Notes: a model not told the origin generated them from the letters alone. A DNA stretch of 35,296 nucleotides from Neomoorella thermoacetica (GCF_001875325.1 NZ_MDDC01000021.1:1-35296), one strand, 5' to 3'. Positions 1-8,853 are shown, counted from the stretch's first letter. Program-made: numbers and translations.

Positions 1-164
1 AATTCTCTTAGAGGAATGATTCGACACTGAATTAGAAATTCCTGGTTAGAAGATTCTCTCTACTTTTATTTCTTTCTGCACCCTATAAAAATTATTTTTG
101 GGTTCCTCACAGGGTGCGGAATATGGGTTCCAGGTTAAATTTGCTCACATTTTTGGTCATTAAA

Positions 165-186
165 AAAGCCGCCAGCAGGCGGCTTT
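165..186 (-). terminator. Intrinsic terminator after pstS
   Basis: On the minus strand a GCCGCC/GGCGGC stem with a four-base loop is followed by a run of six T residues. It lies 15 bases past the pstS stop codon. The stem is extended by A/T pairs, so it could also act weakly on the plus strand. Confidence 0.85.
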
Positions 187-200
187 GCTACTGTAAAGAG

Positions 201-1133
201 CTACTTCTTGGGAGTCACATTTCCCTGGGCGTCGCGTTCAACCTTCATGTCGGTTACAGGGATGTAACCCATCTTGGTTACCAGGTTCTTCTGGACATCG
301 TCGCTCATTATGAAATCGAGGAATTTCTTGACTTCTCCAGTCGGCTGGCCTTTAGTGTACATATGCTCGTATGCCCATACCTTGTACTTGTTGTCCACAA
401 TATTGGCTGCCGTAGGTTCAACCCCGTCAATTTTGAGGGGCCGGACGCTGGAATCGATGTAAGAGAGAGCCAGGTAGCCGATGGCGCCCGGGGTTTCGGC
501 AATGGTCTTGCGAACGGTACCGGAGGCGTCTTGCTCCATGGCGATACCCTGGGCTTCTTCCGCACCGTTTAAGGCATACTTTTTAAAGGTCGCCCGGGTG
601 CCGGAACCCTTGGGCCGGTTGACAATGTTGATCTTCTGGTCGGGACCGCCGACGTCTTTCCAGTTGGTAATTTTACCGGTAAAGATGTCTATAAGCTGCT
701 GCTGGGTAAGGTTGTCCACTTTGACCTCAGGATTGACCACAGCCGCCATGCCCACGACCGCTACCTTGTGATCCACCAGCTGGGAGGCGTCGATACCGTC
801 CTTTTCCTCGGCAAAGATATCGGAGTTGCCGATCTGGACGGCACCCTGGAACACCTGGGAGAGGCCGTTACCGCTGCCGCCGCCGTTGACGACGATGCGG
901 ACGCCTGGGTTCTTTTCCATATACTGCTTAGCCGCTTCATCTACCAGGGGCTGCAGGGCCGTAGAACCTGCGGCCGTTATGGTGCCGCTCCCGCCGGACT
1001 GCTGCTGGTTGCCGCTTTGCTGGCTGCTGCCCTGCTGGGGAGCCGGGAACTCTTTTTTGCCGCAACCCGCTACAGCCAGCACAGCCACCAGGGCAACCAC
1101 TAAGATCGCCAGCCAGTTACCTTTCCGTAGCAC
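201..1133 (-). CDS. pstS: Phosphate ABC transporter substrate-binding lipoprotein PstS
   Basis: This is a 310-residue PstS-type periplasmic-binding protein anchored as a lipoprotein, expected to capture orthophosphate outside the membrane for the PstCAB importer. The N-terminus has two basic residues, a hydrophobic stretch and a lipobox ending in Cys24 (AVAGC). A Ser/Gly/Gln-rich linker follows, then the PstS-like body opening with TAAGSTALQP; the phosphate-loop motif GSGTRATF sits near residue 180. The start is GTG at 1133, with a GAGGAGG ribosome site seven bases upstream. No pstC, pstA, pstB or phoU lies beside it, so the permease and ATPase must be elsewhere. A Pho-box-like repeat upstream suggests induction by phosphate limitation. 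Confidence 0.93.
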   Translation of the reverse strand: MLRKGNWLAILVVALVAVLAVAGCGKKEFPAPQQGSSQQSGNQQQSGGSGTITAAGSTALQPLVDEAAKQYMEKNPGVRIVVNGGGSGNGLSQVFQGAVQIGNSDIFAEEKDGIDASQLVDHKVAVVGMAAVVNPEVKVDNLTQQQLIDIFTGKITNWKDVGGPDQKINIVNRPKGSGTRATFKKYALNGAEEAQGIAMEQDASGTVRKTIAETPGAIGYLALSYIDSSVRPLKIDGVEPTAANIVDNKYKVWAYEHMYTKGQPTGEVKKFLDFIMSDDVQKNLVTKMGYIPVTDMKVERDAQGNVTPKK

Positions 1134-1187
1134 TTTTCGTCCTCCTCAATTAGAGTCTTTACCGGCCGCGCTCGCCGGAACAATTTT

Positions 1188-1241
1188 ATTATAACGGCCA
1201 GGTGTTAGGCTTGTGTTAGCCTGTTATTAAAATTGTATTAA
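1188..1241 (-). promoter_or_regulatory. Pho-box-like tandem repeats and -10 element of pstS
   Basis: Read on the minus strand, four heptamers of the form (T/C)TAA(T/C)A(C/A) occur at 1235-1241, 1224-1230, 1213-1219 and 1202-1208, exactly 11 bases apart. A TATAAT -10 hexamer follows at 1188-1193. Direct TTAACA-like repeats at one-helical-turn spacing in the -35 region are the known PhoP-binding layout in Bacillus. No good -35 hexamer is visible, which fits an activator-dependent promoter. PhoP as the binder is inferred. Confidence 0.75.
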
Positions 1242-1341
1242 GATTTGGGGAAAATGATGTAAAATGGGCCGGCTTAGCCCAGGAGGGACTGCTACACCGG
1301 TAGTCGCCACCGTAGTTCTCAATTAAGATTTAACCTGAGAT

Positions 1342-2166
1342 TTAACCGCCCCCTGCCGGCATCATAGCGGCCGCCTTCAGGCTCTCTTCCCGGATCTGCT
1401 CCAGGATGCGGCTCTTTAGCTCCAGGAAGGGCCGAGAATTCTTAACCTCGAAGGACCGGGGCCGAGCCAGGGGCACGGGGATGCGGGCCTTGAGGCGACC
1501 AGGCCGGGCCGTCATGACATAAACGGTATCCCCTAAAAAGACAGCTTCCTCGACGTCGTGGGTAACAAAGAGGATGGTCTTCCGGGTTTCCTCCCAGACC
1601 TTTAAAAGCAGTTCCTGCATGACCAGGCGGGTCTGGGCGTCCAGGGCGCCAAAAGGTTCGTCCATGAGGAGAATGTCAGGGTCGTTGGCCAGGGCCCGGG
1701 CTATGGCCACCCGCTGCTTCATACCTCCGGAGAGGTTTTTGGGAAAGGCGTCGGCGAAGGCGGCCAGGCCGATAATATCCAGGTAGTGATCGACAATCTG
1801 CCGGCGCTGGGCGGCATCCATCCCCTTCAGGGTAAGGCCGAACTCGATATTCTTGCGGACCGTCAGCCAGGGGAAGAGGGTATAGCTCTGGAAGACCATA
1901 CCCCGGTCCGGCCCCGGTCCCTGGATCAAGCGGCCGTCTTTATAGACCTGGCCGCTGCTGGCTTCCGCCAGGCCGGCGATGATGCGCAGCAGGGTGGATT
2001 TACCGCATCCCGAAGGCCCCAGGATGGTGACGAACTCCCCTTCCCGTACCTCCAGGGAGATGCCGTCCAGGGCGGTAATCCTTTCGCGCTTCAAAGTGAA
2101 TTCCCTGGTCAGGTTGACAACTACCAGCTTTTTTCCGGAAGCCCGGGGCGCCGCTGCCAGGGCCAT
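1342..2166 (-). CDS. NitT/TauT/SsuB-type ABC transporter ATP-binding protein
   Basis: A 274-residue ABC ATPase of the nitrate/taurine/sulfonate importer family, energising uptake with the permease and binding protein encoded just upstream. Walker A (GPSGCGKST) is at residues 50-58, the LSGGMKQR signature near 145-152, Walker B (ILLMDEP) at 165-171 and the H-loop histidine near 203. All catalytic motifs are intact and the length is normal for the family. The ATG has a GGAGGT-type site ahead of it and lies three bases after the permease stop, so the two are probably co-translated. It is the last gene of the operon binding protein, permease, ATPase. The substrate cannot be read from the sequence. 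Confidence 0.9.
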   Translation of the reverse strand: MALAAAPRASGKKLVVVNLTREFTLKRERITALDGISLEVREGEFVTILGPSGCGKSTLLRIIAGLAEASSGQVYKDGRLIQGPGPDRGMVFQSYTLFPWLTVRKNIEFGLTLKGMDAAQRRQIVDHYLDIIGLAAFADAFPKNLSGGMKQRVAIARALANDPDILLMDEPFGALDAQTRLVMQELLLKVWEETRKTILFVTHDVEEAVFLGDTVYVMTARPGRLKARIPVPLARPRSFEVKNSRPFLELKSRILEQIREESLKAAAMMPAGGG

Positions 2167-2168
2167 AG

Positions 2169-2957
2169 CTACACCTCCCTCTCCGTCCAGGGGAACAACC
2201 AGCGATAGAGAAGTTTAAAACTCATATCGCAGATAATCCCCAGGACGCCGATGGTCAAAATCCCTACGAACATATCCGGGGTACTCAGCTGCCGGCCGGC
2301 ATTCATGATCAAGAACCCCAGGCCGGAACTGGCCGCCACCAGTTCGGCAACGATAACATAGGTCCAGGCCCAGCCCAGGGCAACCCGCAGGGTATCCATG
2401 ATACCCGGCAGGGCCGCCGGCAGGATGACCCGCCGGAAGACCTCCAGGGGCCGCGCCCCCAGGGTGTAGGCGGTGTCAATCAGGTCCTGGGGGACGTTAT
2501 GGGTAACGTCCATGACCATCAGCACGAGCTGGAAAAATATCCCTATAAAGACGACACCAATCTTCTGGGTTTCAAAAATGCTTAACCAGATAATGGTCAG
2601 AGGGATAAAGGCCGAGGCCGGCATATAACGAAAAAAGGCCAGCAGGGGCTCAAAAAAAGCCTCGGCCACCTTCAGGCTACCCATGAGGATACCCAGGGGT
2701 ACGCCGATAGCTGCGGCCAGGAGGAAACCGGTTGTCACCCGGAAAAAGCTGATGCCGATATCGTTAATTAAACCGTTACCCGCCAGTTCGACGGCCGCCC
2801 GGGCCACAGCTCCGGGCGGCGGCAGGTGAGTCGGCGGCAGGTGGCCTACCGTTACCCCCAGTTGCCAGGCTAACAACAGGAGGACAAAGGCGGCCACGCT
2901 CAGGCTGAAATACAGCTTCCCCGGAATGGGGGTATTGAGTTTAAAATACTTACCCAT
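2169..2957 (-). CDS. NitT/TauT/SsuC-type ABC transporter permease
   Basis: A 262-residue integral membrane permease with about six hydrophobic segments. The EAA coupling loop is recognisable near residues 160-185 (DTAYTLGARPLEVFRRVILP), which contacts the ATPase. Length and layout match SsuC/TauC. It sits between the binding-protein gene (26 bases upstream) and the ATPase gene (two bases downstream), completing an importer. No strong ribosome site precedes the ATG, so its translation may depend on the upstream gene. Possible substrates in this family include sulfonates, taurine, nitrate, bicarbonate and pyrimidine precursors. Confidence 0.88.
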   Translation of the reverse strand: MGKYFKLNTPIPGKLYFSLSVAAFVLLLLAWQLGVTVGHLPPTHLPPPGAVARAAVELAGNGLINDIGISFFRVTTGFLLAAAIGVPLGILMGSLKVAEAFFEPLLAFFRYMPASAFIPLTIIWLSIFETQKIGVVFIGIFFQLVLMVMDVTHNVPQDLIDTAYTLGARPLEVFRRVILPAALPGIMDTLRVALGWAWTYVIVAELVAASSGLGFLIMNAGRQLSTPDMFVGILTIGVLGIICDMSFKLLYRWLFPWTEREV

Positions 2958-2983
2958 CTACATAACACCGAATTTCCCTGAAT

Positions 2984-4027
2984 TTATATTTTCGCCCTGT
3001 TGACAAAGGTCGGGTCGATCATGGCTTTGGCATCGGTTTTCGATTTAATTACTTTGTTGTTAAAGCCGAAGTCGATTGCCTGCTGCAAGGAGGTGTAGAG
3101 GGTTCCGGGCTTGTCGGCCGTGCCGAACATCTCCTTGTTCTGGGCCAGGTTGAAGAGGCGCAGGGTCTGCAGGTTGCTCTCGAACTCTTCCTGTTTGATA
3201 CCCAGGCCCTTGGCCATAATGGCATTGGCTTCGGCCTTATTGCTTTCCCAGTACTGCATGGCTTCCGCCAGGGCGTCGACCATGGCCTGGAGAGCCTGGG
3301 GGTGTTTGTCGGCCCAGTCGCTCCTGAGGGCGACTGTATCCATAATCAAGCCCGGGGTCTCCTTGGAGGTTGCCAGGAGGTTACCCTTGTTCTCTTTGAC
3401 GACCTTACTCAGCCAGGGTTCCCAGGTGACGGCGGCATCTACTTTGCCGGCCACGAAGGTCGACCCGGCATCACTGGCTGACATCTGGACGTGGTGGATG
3501 TCGTTTTCGGTCATGCCATTTTTGGCCAGGATGGAGAGGAGCAGGATATGGCTGGCGGTGCCGAAGTCGTAGGCCACGTTTTTACCTTTGAGATCCTTGA
3601 TGGTCTTGATCTCCGGTTTGGCCAGGATGCCGTCGCCGCCGTAGGAATCGTCCAGGGCCCAGATCTGTTTCAGGGGTATGCCGGCAGCTACAATCTGGGT
3701 TTCAATATCCAGGGTGGTGGCGATGCCGTCCACCTGGTTGCCGGCCAGGGCTTGCTTGCGCTCGCCCAGGCCCTGGATGACGATCAACTGTACATCCAGG
3801 CCGTGTTTCTGGAAGAAGCCTTTATCCCGGGCCAGGAAGAGGGGACCGTAGCCCGACCAGGTGGTCATGGTGAGCTTGACGGGGGTGAGTTGTTGCCCCT
3901 GGCCGCTACTCCCGGTCTGCTGGTCTGTTGCCTTCTGTTTGCTGCCGCCCCCGCAACCGGCCAGGGCCAGGCCGGCCAGGGCCAGCGCCAGGAATAAGAT
4001 GGCGATTCTGTTTAGTTTTCTTTTCAT
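2984..4027 (-). CDS. NitT/TauT/SsuA-family substrate-binding lipoprotein
   Basis: A 347-residue extracytoplasmic binding protein. The signal peptide carries basic residues at 2-7, a hydrophobic core and a lipobox ending in Cys25 (ALAGC), then a Gly/Ser/Gln-rich linker. The body has SsuA/TauA features: a Gly-Tyr-Gly-Pro-Leu-Phe-Leu-Ala stretch near residue 58, KGFFQKHGLDV, and a DAAVTWEPW motif in the second lobe. A strong GAGGAGG site precedes the ATG. It heads the three-gene importer operon and follows a dehydrogenase gene by 154 bases. The neighbouring dehydrogenase hints at an organic acid or alcohol substrate, but this is only contextual. Confidence 0.88.
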   Translation of the reverse strand: MKRKLNRIAILFLALALAGLALAGCGGGSKQKATDQQTGSSGQGQQLTPVKLTMTTWSGYGPLFLARDKGFFQKHGLDVQLIVIQGLGERKQALAGNQVDGIATTLDIETQIVAAGIPLKQIWALDDSYGGDGILAKPEIKTIKDLKGKNVAYDFGTASHILLLSILAKNGMTENDIHHVQMSASDAGSTFVAGKVDAAVTWEPWLSKVVKENKGNLLATSKETPGLIMDTVALRSDWADKHPQALQAMVDALAEAMQYWESNKAEANAIMAKGLGIKQEEFESNLQTLRLFNLAQNKEMFGTADKPGTLYTSLQQAIDFGFNNKVIKSKTDAKAMIDPTFVNRAKI

Positions 4028-4181
4028 GATAAACCTCCTCTTAAATAGCTCCCCTGCCGATGATATTCTACCGGCATCGGTACCAGACTTCAGGCGGGGA
4101 TAAGTCCCGCGCCTCTATGACTCACATTCCCGGGGTTCATGGAGAGACCATTATCCCCCTCAGCAGCTACTCCGAAAACAG
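4028..4181 (-). promoter_or_regulatory. Possible structured leader of the importer operon
   Basis: The 154-base gap between two co-oriented genes holds several helices on the minus strand: a GGCG-C-GGG/CCCCGCC hairpin near 4095-4117 and a CCGATG/CATCGG hairpin near 4057-4080. I could match it to no riboswitch class I know (TPP, SAM, guanidine-I, cobalamin and moco were considered). It may be an attenuator, an RNA of unknown class, or just a GC-rich spacer. Confidence 0.25.
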
Positions 4182-5273
4182 CTAAGCCGTCTCCCGGCCG
4201 AGGCGGTCGGCTGCCAGGAGGGCTTCCCGGATCATGGTGGCCGTCACCGGAAAGGGCATGTTGGCCATATCCGGGCTCTCTGCCGCCGCCCTGCTGACCA
4301 GGTCCAGAGAAGGCCCGTCCTCCGGGGATAACCCTATACTTTCCAGGGTTACCGGCAAGCCGACCTGGCGGTTAAATGCAGCCAATCCCTTGATTTCGTT
4401 CGTCTCCTTTCCCTCCAGGACCAGCTGCACCAGGTTGCCGAAGGCTACCAGTTCCCCGTGACAGCAATCGCGAGTTAGAGGGGAGGCCGTTAAGCCCTCA
4501 TAAACACCGTGGGCGCCGGCAGTTCGCCCGTCGTCGCCGCCCAGGCCGCTGACCAGCCCGCTGATAAGAATCACGGCGTCAATGACTTTCTCCAGGTCCG
4601 GGGTGACTGTCCGGTCATCTACCGCCTCCCTGGCGCCGGGCCCGGCGGCCAGGATGCTGTCATAGCAAAGACGGGCCAGGGCCAGGGCTCCTTCCAGGGC
4701 CAGGTGAGGGGCGGCTGCCGTGCTGGTGGCCCGCAGTTCGATATACTTGGCAATGGTGTCTCCCATGCCGGCGGTCAGGTAACGGCCGGGGGCGGCAGCG
4801 ATGATCCGGCTGTCTACCATGACCAGGGACGGGTTCGCGGCCTCGTGGGATATGGACAGGAAGTGGCCCTCCCGATCGTAGATGATGGCAATGGAGGTAA
4901 AGGCGGCGCAGGTAGCGGCGATGGTCGGCACCGTCACCAGGGGCACACCTGCCTGCCAGGCGGCTCCCTTGGCGGTATCCAGGGCCTTGCCGCCGCCCAC
5001 CCCAATCAGGAAATCGGCTCCCGCTTCCTTGACTGCTGTCGCTACCCTGGCAATGTTTTCCGGGCAGCATTCTCCCCCGTACCAGACCTGCCCCGCCGGT
5101 TCTACCCCGGCCGAAGTTAGGGCCTCCTGCAGGGCCGGGGCTACCGCTGCCAGGGCCCGGTGGCCTCCAGCCAGGCAGGCCCTGGCGCCCAGCCTCGCCA
5201 GAGCCCGGCCGGCCTTTTCAATGATAGCCGGACCCCGGAGGTAGCTTCCGGGGGCGATAATTCGTTCCAGCAA
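4182..5273 (-). CDS. Iron-containing alcohol dehydrogenase, GldA/HcxA-like
   Basis: A predicted 363-residue NAD(P)-dependent dehydrogenase of the glycerol dehydrogenase branch. The nucleotide-binding GVGGGKALDTAKG motif and the downstream PTIAATCAA motif resemble E. coli YbdH/HcxA (2-oxo-acid/hydroxycarboxylate oxidoreductase) more than classical glycerol dehydrogenase. Metal-ligand regions (GDTIAK, HGE in RDCCHGELVAFG) are present. An open frame extends further upstream, but the best start is TTG at 5273, preceded by AGGAGG with a seven-base spacer. It lies upstream of and co-oriented with the ABC importer, so it may act on the imported compound. The substrate is uncertain. Confidence 0.8.
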   Translation of the reverse strand: MLERIIAPGSYLRGPAIIEKAGRALARLGARACLAGGHRALAAVAPALQEALTSAGVEPAGQVWYGGECCPENIARVATAVKEAGADFLIGVGGGKALDTAKGAAWQAGVPLVTVPTIAATCAAFTSIAIIYDREGHFLSISHEAANPSLVMVDSRIIAAAPGRYLTAGMGDTIAKYIELRATSTAAAPHLALEGALALARLCYDSILAAGPGAREAVDDRTVTPDLEKVIDAVILISGLVSGLGGDDGRTAGAHGVYEGLTASPLTRDCCHGELVAFGNLVQLVLEGKETNEIKGLAAFNRQVGLPVTLESIGLSPEDGPSLDLVSRAAAESPDMANMPFPVTATMIREALLAADRLGRETA

Positions 5274-5518
5274 TTTTGTGCCTCCTGTTAACCCTCCGGC
5301 TTCATAAGGCCAGGGGCTGGATGACCTCACTCTGCCCGTCCCATTACCGGTACTTATGGCTAGCAGCTCCGGAACACCCCCGACCCAGCGCCGTAAATTG
5401 TTCCTCTAACGCTCTAATACTTTACCATAACAGAAATATATTCGTCGCGGAAGGCGGGAATCCTGCCGGCGGGTAAGAGTACAAAATAAACCTGCAGTAA
5501 AGTATTGTTAAATAAATC

Positions 5519-5547
5519 TTGTCATATTTTTGGTGTAGCTCTATACT
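5519..5547 (+). promoter_or_regulatory. SigmaA-type promoter of adenine deaminase
   Basis: TTGTCA at 5519-5524 and TATACT at 5542-5547 are separated by 17 bases. The predicted transcript would start near 5553, leaving a leader of under 30 bases. That argues against any long riboswitch and against the ATG at 5560 as the start of the gene. The rest of the gap from 5274 to 5518 shows nothing else I can support. Confidence 0.7.
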
Positions 5548-5580
5548 GAAATTAAATCTATGACAAGGAGATGGCTGTCA

Positions 5581-7371
5581 GTGCTTCCAACCAGGCGTCC
5601 CCTGGCTGAAGTCACCAGGGAACTGGTGGCTGTGGCTACCGGAAAGCTCCCTGCCGACACTGTTATCAAGGACGGAAAAGTAGTAAACGTTTTTACCGGC
5701 GAAATACTGCCCTGGGATATCGCCATCAAAAATGGCCGCATTGCCAGCGTCGGTGATGTTTCCGCGGCTGTGGGGCCGGAAACGGAGGTAATCGATGCCA
5801 GCGGCTATTACCTCTGCCCCGGTTTTATGGATGGTCATGTGCACGTGGAAAGCAGTATGGTGACGGTGACCCAGTTCGCCCGGGCCGTCCTCCCCGGCGG
5901 CACCACGGCGATTTTTATGGACCCCCATGAGATTGCCAATGTCCTGGGGATGGACGGGGTGAAGCTGATGGTGGACGAGGGCCGGGAACTACCCCTGAAG
6001 GTCTTTGCCACCATGCCTTCCTGTGTTCCGGCTGCGCCCGGATTTGAGGATGCCGGTGCCAACTTTGGGCCGGAAGAGGTGGCCGCCGCCATGCAGTGGC
6101 CCGGCATCTGCGGCCTGGGGGAAATGATGAACTTCCCCGGCGTCCTTGCCGGTGATCCGGCCGTCCACGACGAACTCCGGGCCACCCTGGCGGCCGGTAA
6201 ACCCATCACCGGCCACTTCGCCATGCCCGCCGACTTCCAGGGCCTGGCCGGCTATACGGCCGCCGGCATCTCTTCCTGCCACGAATCCACCTGTACCGAA
6301 GACGCCCTCAACCGCCTGCGCCTGGGCATGTATGCCATGATGCGGGAGGGTTCGGCCTGGCACGATATCAAGGCCACCATTAAGAGCCTGACAGAAACCC
6401 GGGTCGACAGCCGCCGGGCCATGCTGGTGAGCGACGACACCCACCCGGAAACCCTGTTATCCACCGGGCACCTGAACCATGTGGTCCGCCGGGCCATTGA
6501 AGAGGGCCTGGACCCCATCCGGGCCATCCAGGCGGTAACCATTAATACGGCCGAGTGCTTTGGCGTAGCCCAGGACCTGGGGGCCATCGCGCCGGGGCGC
6601 TATGCCGATATCCTCTTCTTAAAGGACCTGGCCGGGGTAGCGATAGATAAGGTCATGGTCGACGGCCGGGTGGTTGCCGCCGGGGGCAGGCTCCTGGTGG
6701 ACCTGCCGGCAGTTACCTATCCCGATAGGGTGCGCCATTCGGTACACTTAAAGGAACCTCTGACCCCCTGGCATTTCCGGATCAACGCCCCGGCCGGCAA
6801 AAGCCGGGTCCAGGTCCGGGTAATGGAGGTCATCGAAGCCAATGTCAACACCCGCCACCTGACAGTCACCGTACCGGTGGTAGACGGCCAGGTCACAGCC
6901 GGGGTCGAGGCCGGCCTGGCCAAGGTGGCGGTTGTAGAGCGCCACGGCGGCAACGGCAGTATCGGCCTGGGCTTTGTCCGGGGTTTCGGCTTTAAAGCCG
7001 GCGCCGTGGCCTCTACGGTGGCCCACGACAGCCACAACCTGCTCATTGTCGGTATGAATGACGCCGATATGGCCCTGGCGGGTAACACCCTGGCTGAATG
7101 CGGCGGTGGTATGGTGGCCGTCCGGGACGGCAAGGTTCTGGCCCTCCTGCCCCTGCCCATAGCCGGCCTAATGTCAGACAGGCCGGTGGAAGAGGTGGCC
7201 GCCCGGGTGGCAGCCGTCCACCTGGCCTGGCAGGAACTGGGCTGCCCCCTGGTTTCAGCCTTTATGACCATGGCCCTCCTCTCCCTGCCGGTCCTGCCGG
7301 AGTTACGCCTGACCAACCGCGGTCTGGTAGACACCCTGCAGTTTAAAATGGTTGACTTGATAACCGGTTGA
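5581..7371 (+). CDS. ade: Adenine deaminase (adenine aminohydrolase)
   Basis: A metal-dependent amidohydrolase of the bacterial Ade/AdeC type that converts adenine to hypoxanthine and ammonia in purine salvage. About 596 residues, normal for the family. The metal-binding DGHVHVESS motif follows a classic beta-sandwich N-terminus, EMMNFPGV and the SDDTHPETLL block are present, and the adenine deaminase C-terminal domain is complete (GFVRGFG, VAHDSHNLL, GMNDADM). I place the start at GTG 5581 because AAGGAG at 5564-5569 is 11 bases upstream; the in-frame ATG at 5560 lies before that site and almost at the predicted transcription start. A strong terminator follows, so it is probably monocistronic. 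Confidence 0.95.
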   Translation: MLPTRRPLAEVTRELVAVATGKLPADTVIKDGKVVNVFTGEILPWDIAIKNGRIASVGDVSAAVGPETEVIDASGYYLCPGFMDGHVHVESSMVTVTQFARAVLPGGTTAIFMDPHEIANVLGMDGVKLMVDEGRELPLKVFATMPSCVPAAPGFEDAGANFGPEEVAAAMQWPGICGLGEMMNFPGVLAGDPAVHDELRATLAAGKPITGHFAMPADFQGLAGYTAAGISSCHESTCTEDALNRLRLGMYAMMREGSAWHDIKATIKSLTETRVDSRRAMLVSDDTHPETLLSTGHLNHVVRRAIEEGLDPIRAIQAVTINTAECFGVAQDLGAIAPGRYADILFLKDLAGVAIDKVMVDGRVVAAGGRLLVDLPAVTYPDRVRHSVHLKEPLTPWHFRINAPAGKSRVQVRVMEVIEANVNTRHLTVTVPVVDGQVTAGVEAGLAKVAVVERHGGNGSIGLGFVRGFGFKAGAVASTVAHDSHNLLIVGMNDADMALAGNTLAECGGGMVAVRDGKVLALLPLPIAGLMSDRPVEEVAARVAAVHLAWQELGCPLVSAFMTMALLSLPVLPELRLTNRGLVDTLQFKMVDLITG

Positions 7372-7380
7372 ATCTCCTTA

Positions 7381-7406
7381 CCCCGGCCCCTGGCCGGGGC
7401 TTTTGT
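7381..7406 (+). terminator. Terminator of adenine deaminase
   Basis: CCCCGGCC and GGCCGGGG pair around a three-base loop, followed by CTTTTGTTT, nine bases after the ade stop codon. Confidence 0.88.
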
Positions 7407-7562
7407 TTAGCTGCCCGGGGTTCCGGATTATCCCCACTTTTTTTGCGTTAAGGGTGCCGGCAACCGTGACACCCCGGCCCCCGGGGGTTTTGGCCAGCCT
7501 TCTTTCCCCTTGCCCTTTATCCCTTTCAAGGTGTAGGATAATTACTGTTTGGAGGTGTGGCC

Positions 7563-8771
7563 ATGAAGTTATTCCACATTAGCCCGGAGACCAACCTGGA
7601 CCTCCTGGTTGACAACCTCTGGGACGGTCAGCATGAAGGGTACCGGCAGCAGGTAGTCATCAGCATCCGCCGGGGCCGGATCGCCGCTGTCCAGCCCAGA
7701 GAAATGCAGGGAACGGGAAACGGTACCCAGCAGATACGCCTCACAGGACTTACGGTCCTGCCCGGCTTAATCGACGCCCACGTCCACCTGGCCCTGGACG
7801 GTATCGATTTTCAGGCCTCTCTCAACCGATGGCAGGACCCGCTCCTCAGGGAAGAGGTCATGGCCCGGGCCCTGAGGGTCTCCCTGGAGCATGGCCTGGT
7901 GGCCATCAGGGACGGCAGCGACCGGGAAGGTCTCAACCTCCAGGCCCGGGAATGGGTCCGTACCGGCAAGTACCCGGGCCCCCAGGTGGTAGCGACAGGA
8001 ATGGCCGTAACTAAAAAAGGAAAATACGGTTCTTTCCTTGGCCCCGGCACCACGGACCCGGCCTCCATCAGGGAACTGGTTACCAGCCTGGTAAACCGGA
8101 ACGTCGACCAGGTTAAAGTGGTTGTTTCCGGCGTGGTAACCTTCCATCGCTACGGGGAGGTCGGCAGTCTGGAGTTTGATAATGCTGAATTGGTTGAAGC
8201 CGTCAGGGCGTCCCATGCTGCCGGGCGACCGGTGATGGCCCATGTCAACTCGGCCCCCGGTGTAGACCTGGCCCTGGCCGCCGGGGTAAATAGCATCGAG
8301 CACGGCTATTTCCTCACGACGGCCCAGCTGGAGGCTATGGCAGCCAGGGGTACCTACTGGGTACCAACCGTAGCCGCTATCGCCAACCGCCTGCATACCA
8401 CGAAAAGAGAGGGCTACCCGGAAAGGGAAGTAGATATAATCAGGCGGACCCAGGAATCCCAGCAGGAGATGGTTGCCCGGGCCCACCGCCTGGGGGTGAA
8501 GCTGGTGGTAGGCACCGATGCCGGTGCTCCCGGTGTTTACCACGGGGAATCCTACCTGGATGAACTGCTGTACTGGTACCAGGCTGGTATCCCGGCGGCA
8601 GCTATCCTCCGGGCGGCTACGGTTACAGCTGCCGCTGCCCTGGGACTGGACGGGGAACTGGGGCAGGTCCGTCCCCGTTACCGGCCCTGCCTGATCGCCG
8701 TCCGGGGTAACCCCCTGGAGGATTTAAAGGTCCTGGCGCAACCCGAAATGGTTTTTATTGATACCCCATAA
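7563..8771 (+). CDS. Amidohydrolase, imidazolonepropionase/prolidase-like
   Basis: A 402-residue amidohydrolase-superfamily enzyme. The first metal pair lies in LPGLIDAHVHLAL near residue 71; later ligand regions are VMAHVNS, SIEHGYF and GTDAGAP, and the C-terminus rebuilds the beta-sandwich (RPCLIAVRGNPLED). The pattern fits the branch that includes imidazolonepropionase and Xaa-Pro dipeptidase homologues rather than a deaminase of known specificity. The ATG at 7563 has GGAGGT six bases upstream; an in-frame GTG at 7557 is too close to that site. It lies between two other amidohydrolase genes, hinting at a heterocycle salvage role, but it has its own terminator. Confidence 0.85.
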   Translation: MKLFHISPETNLDLLVDNLWDGQHEGYRQQVVISIRRGRIAAVQPREMQGTGNGTQQIRLTGLTVLPGLIDAHVHLALDGIDFQASLNRWQDPLLREEVMARALRVSLEHGLVAIRDGSDREGLNLQAREWVRTGKYPGPQVVATGMAVTKKGKYGSFLGPGTTDPASIRELVTSLVNRNVDQVKVVVSGVVTFHRYGEVGSLEFDNAELVEAVRASHAAGRPVMAHVNSAPGVDLALAAGVNSIEHGYFLTTAQLEAMAARGTYWVPTVAAIANRLHTTKREGYPEREVDIIRRTQESQQEMVARAHRLGVKLVVGTDAGAPGVYHGESYLDELLYWYQAGIPAAAILRAATVTAAAALGLDGELGQVRPRYRPCLIAVRGNPLEDLKVLAQPEMVFIDTP

Positions 8772-8809
8772 AAAAGTGCCCCCGGCTTGACCCGGAGGGC
8801 AACTGGCCC

Positions 8810-8833
8810 GGGGGCCTGGAGGGCCCCCTTTTT
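8810..8833 (+). terminator. Terminator after the amidohydrolase
   Basis: GGGGGCC and GGCCCCC form a stem with a short loop, then five T residues. It separates this plus-strand gene from convergent lgt. Confidence 0.85.
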
Positions 8834-8853
8834 ATATTTCAGCTTTTTATATT

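Noticed and set aside
78-117. Insertion-sequence end at the left edge of the window
   Set aside because: A seven-base inverted repeat (78-84 with 111-117) is the only support. There is no transposase, no target-site duplication, and too little flanking sequence.
5331-5580. Purine riboswitch upstream of adenine deaminase
   Set aside because: No purine-aptamer core was found, and the promoter at 5519-5547 leaves a leader of under 30 bases.
6717-7334. Long open frames on the strand opposite adenine deaminase
   Set aside because: They are rich in Arg, Pro, Ser and Ala, resemble no protein family, have no ribosome sites, and arise from codon bias of the GC-rich gene. The same applies to antisense frames in glycerate kinase (26145-27116), sfsA and the fusion gene.
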